NCBI GenBank assembly: GCA_036971475.1
Contig: JBAIZL010000006.1
Location: 140,524,143-140,588,142 of the forward strand
Source: Prosapia bicincta
Taxonomy: Eukaryota; Arthropoda; Insecta; Hemiptera; Cercopidae
Reading direction: 5' to 3'
Length of the DNA stretch: 64,000 nucleotides
Shown here: positions 9,774 to 22,694 of the stretch, in pieces
Position numbering within the stretch: position 1 is the stretch's first letter
How the letters are laid out: every line of letters starts with the position of its first letter
Notes under the pieces: model-generated
What the model saw: only the letters and a program-made list of their open reading frames with translations
Told to the model about the DNA's origin: nothing
Database searches by the model: none
Position numbers and translations under genes: made by a program

Positions 9774-12090
9774 GTATTTTTGTGAAACAATTTTGTTGTT
9801 GTTAAATTTCTAGAACTGAAATGATTATAACTGTAACAAGAAAAAAAAAGTCCAAGAGCATCACATTATTAAAAACATGTAAAAGCACTATAACACCCAA
9901 TCAAACTTTGCTAACACCTCATAACCTTAAACTAAAACATCAAACTTATATATTCTACACAAACTAAATAAAAATAACCAACTCCATACTAGGGTTGATT
10001 GATATTTTCTGTCACGGTGACTTGCCACTGATATTTGTTATCTCACTGGTGGTATCAAAGACAAAATATGGAAAATGCCAGTCCCACTGACAATGGTTCG
10101 ATCGGAGGTTGTCTCTTATGAATGGGTAAAACGTCGCTATGGCTAGCAAGAAAGTTACAGATATTTTACCGGGGCTGTTATTGTTTGATTTGTCGCTGTC
10201 ACCTGCTCTACTCACATTGGTCGGTTCACGGCACCAATCATTTTGTAGTGTCATTGACTGAAAGGGAGAGTGGTAGTGGTTGGACAAAACGTCGTCGTTT
10301 CTCACTGAAAAGCTACTGATATTTTACCACAGCTGTCATTGGTTGATTTGTCACTGTTACTGGTTTTACTCATTTATGTCTTGTGTGGGTGGTCGATTTG
10401 TGTAAGGTTTCATAACAGTGACAATGTTGTGTACAGTAGACTAAGTACAATTTCGCACTTAGTGGTTTGTTCTGAATTTTGTTGGAGTTTATTTTAAAAT
10501 AAAATAAGTTTTCCAAAAAATAAAAAAACAAAGTATGGAATCATTTCACCAGTGTGGTATACCTGCCTGTTATTGGCACATACATAACTGTTCCAGTATC
10601 CCTTCTTACTGGTAAAAGTCACTAATCCGATCCTGATGCTGTTACTTAAATCACAGATCCGTTAAAGTCACTGGATCGACCATCCATACTCGATACAACT
10701 GAACAGTATGAATTATACAAACAAACATTTCAAACTACATGTAACACATACAGATCACTGAAATTATAATTCACATACAGTTTTTTGAGATCCTAATCAG
10801 AACAAAAAAAACTTTTAAAAATCATCTAACCCAGTCGTTCTAAATGTTTCATGAGCACAATGTAATTTATTAGGGAAATTGTATTAAAAAATATTAAATA
10901 GAGGTAATTGAAATGAAAGTTATTTCTTCAATGAAGTGTAGTAGAGACTCAACTGTGTAATAAACATATCTGACTTATATTCCAGGGGAAATATATCCAC
11001 ATGCAGGGGTCTGTTTTGTCCAAAAACGTTTTTTGGGGGGGGGGGGGACAATTCACTGGAGTCGTAGAGATCAAATGGTGTTTACATAATTTAAAGACAA
11101 ATAAAGTAGTATGTGTATTATGGACAGTTTGTAATAAGAAATGTTAGGCGTAATATATTACTAGATATTAAATTAAAGTACCATGAGGATGGCAACCATC
11201 TCTTTGAGAGATATGACTAATCCACATCTTCAGTACCATGTCTGATCTGTTTTATAATATAGATACAATAACAAAATGAACGCATTAAAACATTTTATAT
11301 ACTTTTGATCCTATTCAACCTTAATCAACCAGAAGAAAGTACTGATATTTGTTCCAGTTATTTAGATTGTCAAAACAGTGTAATACGGTATGTTCAACTT
11401 TGGACAAATGTATATATCTTATAGATTATATTATATAAGTTAAACTACTATTGAGTTAAGCTATGAGTATGAAAATGATATTGAATTGAGTTTTCTAATG
11501 CTGAGGTCAAAGACAACCGCCATGAGTAGCTGTTGGCCTGTCTATATTTATTGCATAGCTCTAACATCATGTTTATCGTAATCCAATCGGATATTTAGAC
11601 CATATTATTTGATTTTTTGTGGTCAAGTCTGTAGTATACTAGGTAAAATTACCATCGTATATACTATATGACTTTTTTTATTAAATATTATGGGCCTTAA
11701 TCCTGAAATCCATTTTGGTTTTTAGGCTGTTGAAACTCTTTGTTTTAATGTGTTGTGGACTTATATTGTACATCTAGATTTATTGCTCAGGAAGGAATGA
11801 TAAGGATATTTGAATGGTTTTCCTAGGTGAGATTTGCTTTGAGTATGATTATTTAATTAGAAGGGTACTTTTAACATCGGTACAAAATTTAAGAAAAAAA
11901 GGAGATATGTGTTTCAAACTTAAACGTGTTTATATGACATATAGCCCTGTAACAAACAGTCTTGTTCTATAATATGTTTGGTTATGTTGGAGTAGGTATG
12001 TGTTTGTTTCTGCTATTATGAAGTTTATAATTGATACAAAAAGGCTATTTTAGTATTAGCCTAGTAACAAAACAATGTCTCACATTAAGA
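9774..12090. other. AT-rich intron-like stretch, no gene recognised
   Basis: No ORF of interest. It contains a short polymorphic G run at 11035-11048 (interrupted by a T in copy 2), and inverted motifs around 10010-10380 that may belong to an unclassified MITE. If X1 and X2 belong to one gene, this would be its intron. Confidence 0.4.
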
Positions 12091-12490
12091 AATATTTGGT
12101 ACTCACATATTATACGGAAGCCATTATTGTAGGTAGATAGTAATGTATAAATTTACAACCAAGTCTATCCTGACTGGATACCTCATAGGTAAATAAATTA
12201 ACTTGACATGCAAATTAACTAAAGTTAGGTTTATTTATTGTCGTTTTTGTTGGAACTACGTTTTTTGGCGCTCAATAGCAACTAAAAAACGCAATATCAT
12301 GCACTACAATTAGACAAGAATATACCTATAAAGCATCCAGTTAGGATAGATTTGGTTGTAATTTTATAGAACATTACTATACCTACATTAAAATATACCT
12401 ATGAAGTATCCAGTCGGGATAGGCATCAAATCTAACTCACTACATACCTATACTAGCTGCCTCCATATAATATGTAAGTACCAAATATTT
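12091..12490. repeat. Foldback MITE-like element
   Basis: The ends are inverse copies (AATATTTGGTAC...GTACCAAATATT) and inner segments (ACCAAGTCTATCCTGACTGG and its inverse relatives) extend the symmetry across about 400 bp. It has no ORF. The counterpart in copy 2 is 21622-22021. Confidence 0.7.
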
Positions 12491-12872
12491 TTATAGAAAG
12501 GGCGTATGGAATTTTCTGAAAGAATGGGATATATTTTAATATCATATCGTTAATTATGATTTGATTTTTTTAATAATAATAATTACTGTTATTATTTTTG
12601 AAAAATGACAGAACTGAGATGACCTTAAATCAAATCATTAAAGAGGGTTAAATCTACTTCATTCTTATACATTTGTTTTAAAAGTCTATGAAATATATAA
12701 AATATTTTTGTTTTACAATTATGATAAAATTTTAATATATGGTTTTCTCCCTATGACATCAGGTATAAGTTCTGCATAACAACACTCATGCATATGAGTA
12801 TTACAAAAAGATTTTACTGCGAGTGGTAACTATGGTAACATAGCATGGATGCTAGATTTTTGCTGACACCAG

Positions 12873-13163
12873 TTTAGGACAAAGACTCGTGGTGATTGAA
12901 TTCTGGTTTCAATCACAAGATTTTATCAGAATACCAGTACAGACTGTAACATTAATTAAGCAATATTCCTATACTTTGGCCACCAGGAACAGTAGGAAAA
13001 GTAGTGGCCTATTTGAAACATTAGTTTATGGCACCGACATCAGTGTTGTTCGCTTTTTTGATATTGAACCTACAACATCAGATCGCTGCTTATGTACCTC
13101 CCTTAGTAAAACTATGAAAACAGTGGCTCTTTTGACATTCAGTTTGTGTATCATATTTCTAAT
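12873..13163 (+). CDS. Exon-like ORF X2, gene not recognised
   Basis: A 291-bp open stretch bounded by ...GACACCAG upstream and GTAAGA downstream, so it could be an internal exon. Phase matches X1 (one base then codons; two bases left over). It encodes about 96 residues: a Ser/Arg-rich middle (SRKSSGLFE) and a hydrophobic end (VALLTFSLCIIF) that could be a membrane helix. No family was recognised. The same ORF in copy 2 is 22404-22694 with only a few changes. A possible terminal exon (22858-22897) follows in copy 2 only. Confidence 0.3.
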
Positions 13164-13389
13164 GTAAGAATAAGAAAGATACAATAACTAATTATTGCAT
13201 TTGTAATTTGTTTGATTTATTGCTTGAAATCAATAAATCATTACTCCATCTTTCATCTATATATTTACAGAACAAAGCAAAATTTTTGCCTTTAGAATCT
13301 TATTCTTTCAGGAAGTACAAGGTTGTATATAAAACAAGTAATACACAAGTAAAACAAATGGAGAAAGTCCACTTCGCATGAAGAAAACT

Positions 13390-14160
13390 GATGTTGTGGA
13401 TAAGTGTGTCTGTTGTTGTGGGTTTCCTGTAAATGTTGAAGCTATGTTTTTGTGTCTGGCTTTTTGTTATGGTGAGGTCGAGGAAGTTTAGGGATTGGTT
13501 GGTTTCAGTCTCTGAGGTAAAGTGGAATTTTGGGTGTATTTGATTAGTGTAGGTGAGGAGTTTTCCGCATTGTCTGGTGTTGCCTCTATATAATGTTATG
13601 ATATCATCGACATATCTGTGCCAGTAAATGATTTTGTGTGCATGTGTATTGTTTGTGAGTATCTTGGTGTTTTCTATGTGTTGTAGGAAAATTTTGCTTA
13701 GGCCACTACGTGGTCTTCCCATGGATAGGCCATTTGGTTGGGAATGGAAGTTTGAGTTGTGGGTGGAATAGTTTTGTTTGGTGATGGTTTGGAGGATGTT
13801 TAGGATTTCGGTAACATTGGGTTTAGGTATGTTGTTCCTTATTAATTGTGTTTCTAGGATGTTGAGAGTTTCGGATACGGGTATGTTGGTGTACATAATT
13901 TGTTATGTTGAGTGACAGTAGTGTTGAATTGTGCGGTATGTTTATGTCTTTTATTTTGTTTATGAGGTTTGTTCTGTTTTTTATTTGTGTGCCAAACCTC
14001 GATTATGTAGTTGTACTACCTTAATTACAACCTTCGATTATGTGTTTATATGAAAAACCTTCCTTTAAAACCGTCACCGCTTGACCCGACATCTCTAAGC
14101 AGAAAACGCTGATGAAGATTGCCACATAGCGATCAAAAACATTCTGTCTAAGTAAGTTTT
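13390..14160 (-). pseudogene. PLE-1 reverse transcriptase, second copy, 3' end cut by duplication junction
   Basis: The RT region with the GL(S)MG block and RYVDDIITLY is repeated from PLE-1. The downstream RT tail and the GIY-YIG part are missing, because the duplication breakpoint lies at about 13390. The open frame then runs on into unrelated sequence (to 13300). A hammerhead-like terminal motif follows near 14100-14150. Confidence 0.88.
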
Positions 14161-15790
14161 AACAAATTTACAAAATTTAAAGTTCGGATAGTCATAAACT
14201 ATTGTTAAAGCAATTAATTGTCTACTAATTGGCACATTGATAGACCTGACATCAATGAACTACCTTGCCTAAATCATCATGTAGGACTAATGCACTGCGA
14301 ATGTTTTTCCGAATATGTGTAAAGCCACAGTGAACTGATGCACCTTCATTTATTTTACAATCTTTCAAAGTTGTAGATAAAGTAGATAGCGCAATTTCAA
14401 AATCTTCTTCACAGCCAGAATCAACACTATATTTTGTGTCAAGTTTGTGTTTGATCATAAACTGATGTCTTTTAATTCCTTGTTTTTCTATTATGAATTG
14501 ATTTACTAAAATACAGTAATATACAGGCACTCTACTATACTACAAGGCACAACACAATACCATTCTTAAACTTCAGAACTTCACAATTGCTAGGAATAAA
14601 CTAATTTTAACCTTCGGCTGAGGATAGTTGATGACTCTGCATATTGGGATTGTAGTTTCAGCAATCAGCTATGACATGCTCTTGATGTTTGCTACAGTTT
14701 TTACAATAATACAGATTGTGAGTCATTTATGTTTCCTTTTAAATATGGCAATAAATGTGACTGTAATGATATTTTTGTATAGTAAACATATTTTGTTACA
14801 CTGAAATTTACATGTTTTGTTAAAAAAATAATTTTTTACACTTGTGTATATGGAGAGCCAAACAAAACATGATAGAAAATTTGTTATACTTAAAATTTTG
14901 TTATATTGCTATTCTTTATAACAGGATTTCACTAATCTATTTACTCTTGTAACACATTGAACTGTCACTCTGTTACTTAAAGCTTTTACTCTCTTCTTTA
15001 TAAAAACTGACCACTCCATGCTTAACAAAACCTTTATATATATATGTACATAGCACTCCTAGCAATTTCTTGTAGCCTTGTACTTTTTAGAAAGCTCTCG
15101 ACTTTACCAGAAAGATGTGACTGTTCAGTCCACTCAATAGTGAAAGGACTTGAAAACTTGTCAAGCTGTGTTTGATAAATCATGGATGGAACCTTAGCAT
15201 CCTCCTTAGAGGCATTCCTAGCTGCTGGGCTTGTGTTGAGCATGTAGGGAACATCCTCAGTCTTCTATTATACCTTGGAGCTTCGTGGGTTGAAGATTTA
15301 GACTATGATATCAACACCAGACCCCTTGAGGATCTCTTCTATCATGATTCTTTATATTTTCCATTACAATCCATTAAATCCACAGCCAAGTCTTAGTATA
15401 GCAAACTTCTTGATCCCCAGTCAAAGAATCTGATCCCATAGATGCACATTGGTGATAGCATCTTTAAACGCAATACACCACTACCTCACAACACCTTCAC
15501 TCTTTACTCCATCCCCAAACACCTCACAAAGTTGCTGATATATTTTAATGGGTTTGTGACTTTTTGCCAATAAAAATCTTATCACTGAACAGACCTCTCA
15601 TCTCGCAAGAATTTTAATTGCAACACACATTTAAAAATTCACTGTGAACAAGGTAAAAGCAGCATAGTCCTCACCACAACAGAGCTGGATGTGTACTGCG
15701 AAGGAATGACACCAAGATTGCGGTTCTAGGCCTGCCTACGACCATTCAAAGTAGAAATGTAATTAATCACTTAAACAATAGTTTATGACT

Positions 15791-15940
15791 ATCCGAACTT
15801 TAAATTTTGTAAATTTGTTAAAACTTACTAAGACAGAACTATCCGAACTTTAAATTTTGTAAATTTGTTAAAACTTACTAGGACAGAACTATCCGAACTT
15901 TAAATTTTGTAAATTTGTTAAAACTTACTAGGACAGAACG
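15791..15940 (+). repeat. Three tandem 50-bp units inside PLE terminal palindrome
   Basis: Units at 15791-15840, 15841-15890 and 15891-15940, each starting ATCCGAACTT and ending GACAGAAC(T/G). Copy 1 has a single unit near 8717. Confidence 0.95.
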
Positions 15941-16695
15941 TTTTCAATCGTTATGTCATAGGGACATAGTGATCAAAAACGTACTGTCTCAGTAAGTTTT
16001 AACAAATTTACAAAATTTAAATTTTGGATAGTCATAAACTATTGTTTAATTGATTAAATAAGATTCACCGAATGTAATGGACTACAAAACTCTAGAAATA
16101 TAAGTTACTTTCTAGGTAGCCCTCAAATATGTATTTATTTTGCTTTTAATGATGAATATTTGTTGTTTTTTTTAATAATTTAATTGATTTTCTAGGATAT
16201 TTCCTTCAATTACAGAACCCTTTCCAAGAGATGAATCATGCCTATTCCTTTCTATTGATTTACAATATTCATAAGGTAGTAGTAGCTTAAACTGTAGTAA
16301 GAAGAAACAAAATTTAAATTTTGACGCCACATTTTGAACAAAAATCACAGTGAACTGTCGATTTACTGCAGTGTTGAAGATAAGGTGTAATATGATACAA
16401 ATTTCTATTGTAGATGATGTAGTTATGGTCGCTCATTGGAATAATATGTGCCAAGTAGTAGTTCCAGTTTTAGTAAAACTCTTCACAGCAAATTGAAAAA
16501 GTAAGAAGTATCTAAAGCAATTATGTGTCAGTAATAGTTGAGTGAACAATAATTTTTTTAATGTGTATTTTAGAATAATTTATATAATACACATATATTT
16601 ATAAAATTCATAAAAGTAATATTTTGATTGAATGATGAATGTGATTGAAATTTATTTGATGGATAAATTATTGGTTATGATTTGGGGTTAATTAA

Positions 16696-19050
16696 CCCTC
16701 AAGGACTCGCACTGTTGTAAAAAGTACAACAGTTTTAATATTTTGCTTCTTGTTGAAACCTGTTGGTAGTTATTTGTTCAAATCACCGTTCTATTCTTCT
16801 ATTGGTCCCCCCCACTACTCTTATCAGTTGTCATCAATGTCTTTATTCTATCAACATAGCCTCAGTGTCCGATTAGTTCTGGTGAGACATCACTGTTGTA
16901 CAAAATACAACAACGCGCCTTCTGACATTTTAATTTTTTCGGTGTAGTTTTTTTTCTCCAGGATGGAACATAAGTTTTTTATATACATTTTTAAAGAGAA
17001 TTATGTAATTATTTGTTTTGTTCAACATTTTTATAAATTTTCATGTTTTTAGGAGTGAATTTGGAAGACATTCCAAAACTTTTACAGGATCTTTCTGATG
17101 AAGAAATTGATAATGCTGATTTTATTGAAAGTGACGATGATCTGAGCGACGGTGAAGCTGAAAAAAGTGATCATAACTCAGAAAGTGAATTGGAAGGTGG
17201 CTCCTGTGATAGTGATGAGACCGAAAGTGAGTGTGAAGAGGGTGATGAAGAATTTTTTTTTGGTAGAGATAAAGTGACGAAGTGGAGTAAGACTAGGATA
17301 AGTAAAAGTTCAAAAACCAAAAAGCACAACATAATAAAAATATTTCCCGGCCCTAAACAATGTGTTAGAGATGTTGAGAGCCCATGTGACACAGTTTTCA
17401 AGTTTATTAGTGTTGATATGATTGACAGTATTTTACATCATACTAATGCATACTTGGATACAATCAGAGATAATTTTTCACGTCCACGGGATAGCAGTAT
17501 AATAAGTAGATCAGAATTTATGGCATTTTTTGGAATTCTATTTCATATAGGAGTCAAAAAAGCCAACATGACTAACGTGAAAGAGTTGTGGGCAAGTGAC
17601 GAGACTGGAATGCCACTAATAAGAGCTGCAATGGGGTACAAACGATTTTTACTAATTTTGAGGTGCTTAAGGTTTGATAACCTCCAAACAAGAGAACAAA
17701 GAAGGCAAAATGACAAGTTGGCAGCTATTAGATCAATTCTGGATAAGTTTATTGAGAATATTCAAAACAATTATAATGTAAGCGAATTCGCCACAATTGA
17801 TGAAATATTACATCCATTTCGAGGTCGTTGCTCTTGGAAACAATACATTCCGTCCAAGCCGGCGAAATACGGTATAAAATTGTTTGCTCTTTGTGACGCA
17901 AAGACATTTTATTGTGCCAATTTAGAAGTTTATGTAGGCAAACAACAACCTGGACCTTATGAGGCTTCGAACACTCCTTTAGATATAGTGAAACGTCTAG
18001 TAGTTCCCATTCAAAATTCGAATAGAAACATTACAACCGACAACTGGTACACTTCCATGCCACTAGCTAGTTATTTGTTGGAGAAAAATCTAACACTGAT
18101 TGGCATTCTACGTAAGAACAAAAGGGAAATTCCACCAGAGTTTCTGCCTAATAAAACCAATCAGCCAGGTACTTCCTTGTTTGGGTTCCAGAATGATCGA
18201 ACCATGGTCTCATATACGACAAAAAAAAATAAAGCTGTAATATTGATTTCGACTATGCACGACTCAGATGATGTTGACGAACAAACAAATAAGCCAGAAA
18301 TTATATTGCAGTACAACAAAACGAAAGGTGGAGTTGATAGTAATGACCAGCTTTGTGCTACATATAGCGTTGCCCGGAGGACAAGAAGATGGCCAGTTGC
18401 ATTATTTTTTGCTCTGATAAACATTGCTGGGGTCAACTCACAAGTAATTATTTCATTGGTAAGACCAAACGATGCCCCGAAATTTCGCAGAATTTTTCTG
18501 AAAGAGTTAGGAAATGGTCTGATGAAAGAAGAGCTTATTAACAGATCAAAAATACCATCGCTTCCGATTGACATTAGAGCATTTTTACAAAAGAAGTATG
18601 AAACTCTGCAACCTCAACAATCAGAACCAACACCAAAAAAGGCAAGGGGTACATGTGTACAGTGTGGAAGAAAACAAAACTTTTCAACAATAAAGATTTG
18701 TATTAGTTGCAAATGCTTCATTTGCGGATCTCACAGCGTTACCACTATTACTTGTTTCAAATGTGCGAATAAAATTCAATCTGAAGAGTCTGAGTAAATG
18801 TTTGAGTTATGTTTGAAATAAAAACTTTTTATTCATTTTAAAGTATTTTATTAATTTTTATCCTGATGACATCACATGAAACATTTAATTTTGACTTATT
18901 TAGTTAGACCATGCAACCATTCAACAGAAATTTTAGAAAACTTTTAATAACTCGATTGAAAGTTAAGGAAAATGTAGAAAACCGAGATGTTGTATAAAAT
19001 ACAACAACGCGCCTACTTACGTTAGAAAAAAAGGCGCGCGTACATGAGGG
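16696..19050 (+). mobile_element. Complete piggyBac-type DNA transposon (2,355 bp)
   Basis: It is flanked by TTAA at 16692-16695 and 19051-19054, the hallmark of the piggyBac family. The ends are inverted: CCCTCAAGGACTCGC on the left and, in reverse, CCCTCATGTACGCGC on the right (12 of 15 match). Copy 1 of the tandem duplication shows the uninterrupted site GGGGTTAATTAATATTTA around 9509, so insertion followed the duplication or occurred in one allele. One intact transposase gene occupies the middle. Short palindromes of the TTGTAxAAAATACAA type recur near both ends (16714, 16893, 18989) together with a shared ACGCGCC motif. Confidence 0.97.
17043..18797 (+). CDS. piggyBac transposase, apparently intact
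   Basis: 584 residues, the usual length for this family (T. ni piggyBac has 594). It cuts and reinserts the element at TTAA sites in the nucleus. Residues 1-75 are very acidic. The DDE-type core holds the expected aspartates: D285 in FALCDAKTFY, D333 in TTDNWYTS and D432/D435 in KGGVDSNDQ, with GRCSWKQYIPSKPAKYG ahead of the first. The C-terminus (about 538-575) is a Cys-rich cross-brace finger (CVQCG...CISCKCFICG...CFKC), typical of piggyBac. No stop or frameshift. An AATAAA lies at 18817-18822. The ATG at 17043 is the first in frame; a TTTTTAG just after it leaves open an upstream exon. It could still be catalytically competent. Confidence 0.96.
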   Translation: MFLGVNLEDIPKLLQDLSDEEIDNADFIESDDDLSDGEAEKSDHNSESELEGGSCDSDETESECEEGDEEFFFGRDKVTKWSKTRISKSSKTKKHNIIKIFPGPKQCVRDVESPCDTVFKFISVDMIDSILHHTNAYLDTIRDNFSRPRDSSIISRSEFMAFFGILFHIGVKKANMTNVKELWASDETGMPLIRAAMGYKRFLLILRCLRFDNLQTREQRRQNDKLAAIRSILDKFIENIQNNYNVSEFATIDEILHPFRGRCSWKQYIPSKPAKYGIKLFALCDAKTFYCANLEVYVGKQQPGPYEASNTPLDIVKRLVVPIQNSNRNITTDNWYTSMPLASYLLEKNLTLIGILRKNKREIPPEFLPNKTNQPGTSLFGFQNDRTMVSYTTKKNKAVILISTMHDSDDVDEQTNKPEIILQYNKTKGGVDSNDQLCATYSVARRTRRWPVALFFALINIAGVNSQVIISLVRPNDAPKFRRIFLKELGNGLMKEELINRSKIPSLPIDIRAFLQKKYETLQPQQSEPTPKKARGTCVQCGRKQNFSTIKICISCKCFICGSHSVTTITCFKCANKIQSEESE

Positions 19051-19173
19051 TTAATATTTAATTTATGATTCAGTCTTTGGAATTACCCTTAGGTTATTGT
19101 TTCTAACTACATTTTAGGGGGTAATTTAGAAAGGTTTTTTATTTAGTTATAACATTATGTTTTTATTTTTTAG

Positions 19174-19305
19174 AGTTAGGCCAGAAGAATCAATAAACAA
19201 AGCAGTCTGTTGGATCGTAGTATTAACAGTTATTGCTTGCAAGTTTACTTTGGACACAGCATTTGTGTGCCCACATCTTCTAAACCGACAATTGGATATT
19301 TGCAG
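19174..19305 (+). CDS. Exon-like ORF X1, copy 2
   Basis: Duplicate of 9642-9773 with splice-like borders kept (TTTTTTAG before, GTATTT after). Three replacement and about three silent changes against copy 1, including R to C at the end. No family recognised. Confidence 0.3.
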
Positions 19306-21621
19306 GTATTTTTGTGAAACAATTTTGTTGTTGTTACATTTCTAGAACTGAAATGATTATAACTGTAACAAGAAATAAAAAGTCCAAGAACATCACATTA
19401 TTAAAAACATGTAAAAGCACTATAACACCCAATCAAACTTTGCTAACACCTCATAACCATAAACTAAAACATCAAACTTATATATTCTACACAAACTAAA
19501 TAAAAATAACCAACTCCATACTAGGGTTGATTGATATTTTCTGTCACGGTGACTTGCCACTGATATTTGTTTTCTCACTGGTGGTAACAAAGACAAAATA
19601 TGGAAAATGCCAGTGCCACTGACAATGGTTCGATCTGAGGTTGTCTCTTGTGAATGGGTAAAACGTCGCTATGGCTAGCAAGAAAGTTACAGATATTTTA
19701 CTGGGGCTGATATTGTTTGATTTGTTGCTGTCACCTGCTCTACTCACATCGGTCGGCTCACGGCACCAATCATTTTGCAGTGTCATTGACTGAAAGGGAG
19801 AGTGGTAGTGGTTGGAGAAAACGTCGTCGTTGCTCACTGAAAAGTTACTGATATTTTACTACAGCTGTCATTGGTTGATTTGTCACTGTTACTGGCTTTA
19901 CTCATTTATGGCTTGTGTGGGTGGTCGATTTGTGTAAAGTTTCATAACAGTGACAATGTTGTGTACAGTAGACTAAGTACAATTTTGCACTTAGTGGTTT
20001 GTTCTGAATTTTGTTGGAGTTTATTTTAAAATAAAATAAGTTTTCCAAAAAATAAAAAAACAAAGTATGGAATCATTTCACCAGTGTGGTATACCTGCCT
20101 GTTATTGGCACATACATAACTGTTCCAGTATCCCTTCTTACTGGTAAAAGTCACTAATCCGATCCTGATGCTGTTACTTAAATCACAGATCCGTTAAAGT
20201 CACTGGATCGACCATCCATACTCGATACAACTGAACAGTATGAATTATACAAACAAACATTTCAAACTACACGTAACACATACAGATCACTGAAATTATA
20301 ATTCACATACAGTTTTTTGAGATCCTAATGAGAACAAAAAAATCTTTTAAAAATCATCTAACCCAGTCATCCTAAATGTTTCATGAGCACAATGTAATTT
20401 ATTAGGGAAATTGTGTTAAAAAAATATTAAATAGAGATAATTGAAACAAAAGTTATTTCTTCAATGAAGTGTGGTAGAGACTCAACTGTGTAATAAACAT
20501 ATCTGACTTATATTCCAGGGGAAATATATCCACCTGCAGGGGTCTGTTTTGTCCAAAAACGTTTTTTTGGGGTGGGGGACAATTCACTGGAGTCGTAGAG
20601 ATCAAATGGTGTTTACATAATTTAAAGACAAATAAAGTAGTATGTGTATTATGGACAGTTAGTAGTAAGAAATGTTAGGCGTAATATATTACTAGATATT
20701 AGATTAAAGTACCATGAGGATGGCAACCATCTCTTTGAGAGGTATGACTAATCCACATCTTCAGTACCATGTCTGATCTGTTTTATAATATAGATACAAT
20801 AACAAAATAAACACATTAAAACATTTTATATACTTTTGATCCTATTCAATCTTAATCAACTAGAAGAAAGTACTGATATTTGTTCCAGTTATTTAGATTG
20901 TCAAAACAGTGTAATACGGTATGTTCAACTTTGGACAAATGTATATATCTTATAGATTATATTATATAAGTTAAACTACTATTGAGTTAAGGTATGAGTA
21001 TGAAAATGAAATTGAATTGAGTTTTCTAATGCTGAGGTCAAAGACAACCGCCATGAGTAGCTGTTGGCCTGTCTATATTTATTGCATAGCTCTAACATCA
21101 TGTTTATCGTAATCCAATCGGATATTTAGACCATATTATTTGATTTTTTGTGGTCAAGTCTGTAGTATACTAGATAAAATTACCATCGTATATACTATAT
21201 GACTTTTTTTATTAAATATTATGGGCCTTAATCCTGAAATCCATTTTGGTTTTTAGGCTGTTGAAACTCTTTGTTTTAATGTGTTGTGGACTTATATTGT
21301 ACATCTAGATTTATTGCTCAGGAAGGAATGATAAGGATATTTGAATGGTTTTCCTAGGTGAGATTTGCTTTGAGTATGATTATTTAATTAGAAGGGTACT
21401 TTTAACATCGGTACAAAATTTAAGAAAAAAAGGAGATATGTGTTTCAAACTTAAACGTGTTTATATGACATATAGCCCTGTAACAAACAGTCTTGTTCTA
21501 TAATATGTTTGGTTATGTTGGAGTAGGTATGTGTTTGTTTCTGCTATTATGAAGTTTATAATTGATACAAAAAGGCTATTTTAGTATTAGCCTAGTAACA
21601 AAACAATGTTTCACATTAAGA

Positions 21622-22021
21622 AATATTTGGTACTCACATATTATACGGAAGCCATTATTGTAGGTAGATAGTAATGTATAAATTTACAACCAAGTCTATC
21701 CTGACTGGATACCTCATAGGTAAATAAATTAACTTGACATGCAAATTAACTAAAGTTAGGTTTATTTATTGTCGTTTTTGTTGGAACTACGTTTTTTGGC
21801 GCTCAATAGCAACTAAAAAACGCAATATCATGCACTACAATTAGACAAGAATATACCTATAAAGCATCCAGTTAGGATAGATTTGGTTGTAATTTTATAG
21901 AACATTACTATACCTACATTAAAATATACCTATGAAGTATCCAGTCGGGATAGGCATCAAATCTAACTCACTACATACCTATACTAGCTGCCTCCATATA
22001 ATATGTAAGTACCAAATATTT
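21622..22021. repeat. Foldback MITE-like element, copy 2
   Basis: Counterpart of 12091-12490, carried by the tandem duplication. Confidence 0.7.
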
Positions 22022-22403
22022 TTATAGAAAGGGCGTATGGAATTTTCTTAAAGAATGGGATATATTTTAATATCATATCGTTAATTATGATTTGATTTTT
22101 TTAATAATAATAATTACTGTTATTATTTTTGAAAAATGACAGAACTGAGATGACCTTAAATCAAATCATTAAAGAGGGTTAAATCTTCTTCATTCTTATA
22201 CATTTGTTTTAAAAGTCTATGAAATATATAAAATATTTTTGTTTTACAATTATGATAAAATTTTAATATATGGCTTTCTCCCTATGACATCAGGTATAAG
22301 TTCTGCATAACAACACTCATGCATATGAGTATTACAAAAAGATTTTACTGCGAGTGGTAACTATGGTAACACAGCATGGATGCTAGATTTTTGCTGACAC
22401 CAG

Positions 22404-22694
22404 TTTAGGACAACGACTCGTGGTGATTGAATTCTGGTTTCAATCACAAGATTTTATCAGAATATCAGTACAGACTGTAACATTATTTAAGCAATATTCC
22501 TATACTTTGGCCACCAGGAACAGTAGGAAAAGTAGTGGCCTATTTGAAACATTAGTTTATGGCACCGACATCAGTGTTGTTCGCTTTTTTGATATTGAAC
22601 CTACAACATCAGATCGCTGCTTATGTACCTCCCTTAGTAAAACTATGAAAACAGTGGCTCTTTTGACATTCAGTTTGTGTATCATATTTCTAAT
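22404..22694 (+). CDS. Exon-like ORF X2, copy 2
   Basis: Duplicate of 12873-13163 with the same borders and phase. Only a few changes. Followed here by a possible last exon at 22858-22897 (after TTTTTTTAG, ending in TAA), which copy 1 has lost with about 265 bp. Confidence 0.3.

Larger units (their letters stand above)
6061..13389 (+). repeat. Tandem duplication, copy 1 (about 7.3 kb)
   Basis: This whole segment recurs in direct orientation at 13390-23175 with roughly 1% mismatch by eye. The junction at 13386-13392 reads ...ACTGATG then TTGTGGATAAG. It joins the right end of the unit to sequence first seen at 6065, with GATG shared at both breakpoints. Copy 1 lacks the piggyBac insertion and about 265 bp near 13222, but keeps about 250 bp near 6827-7076 that copy 2 has lost. 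Confidence 0.93.

Noticed and set aside
10012..10305. Minus-strand 97-codon ORF, also at 19544-19837
   Set aside because: Overlaps short inverted MITE-like motifs, has no domain, and its two copies differ at many residues for such young duplicates.
17171..18574. Minus-strand ORFs across the piggyBac gene
   Set aside because: Antisense shadows of the transposase, without domains.
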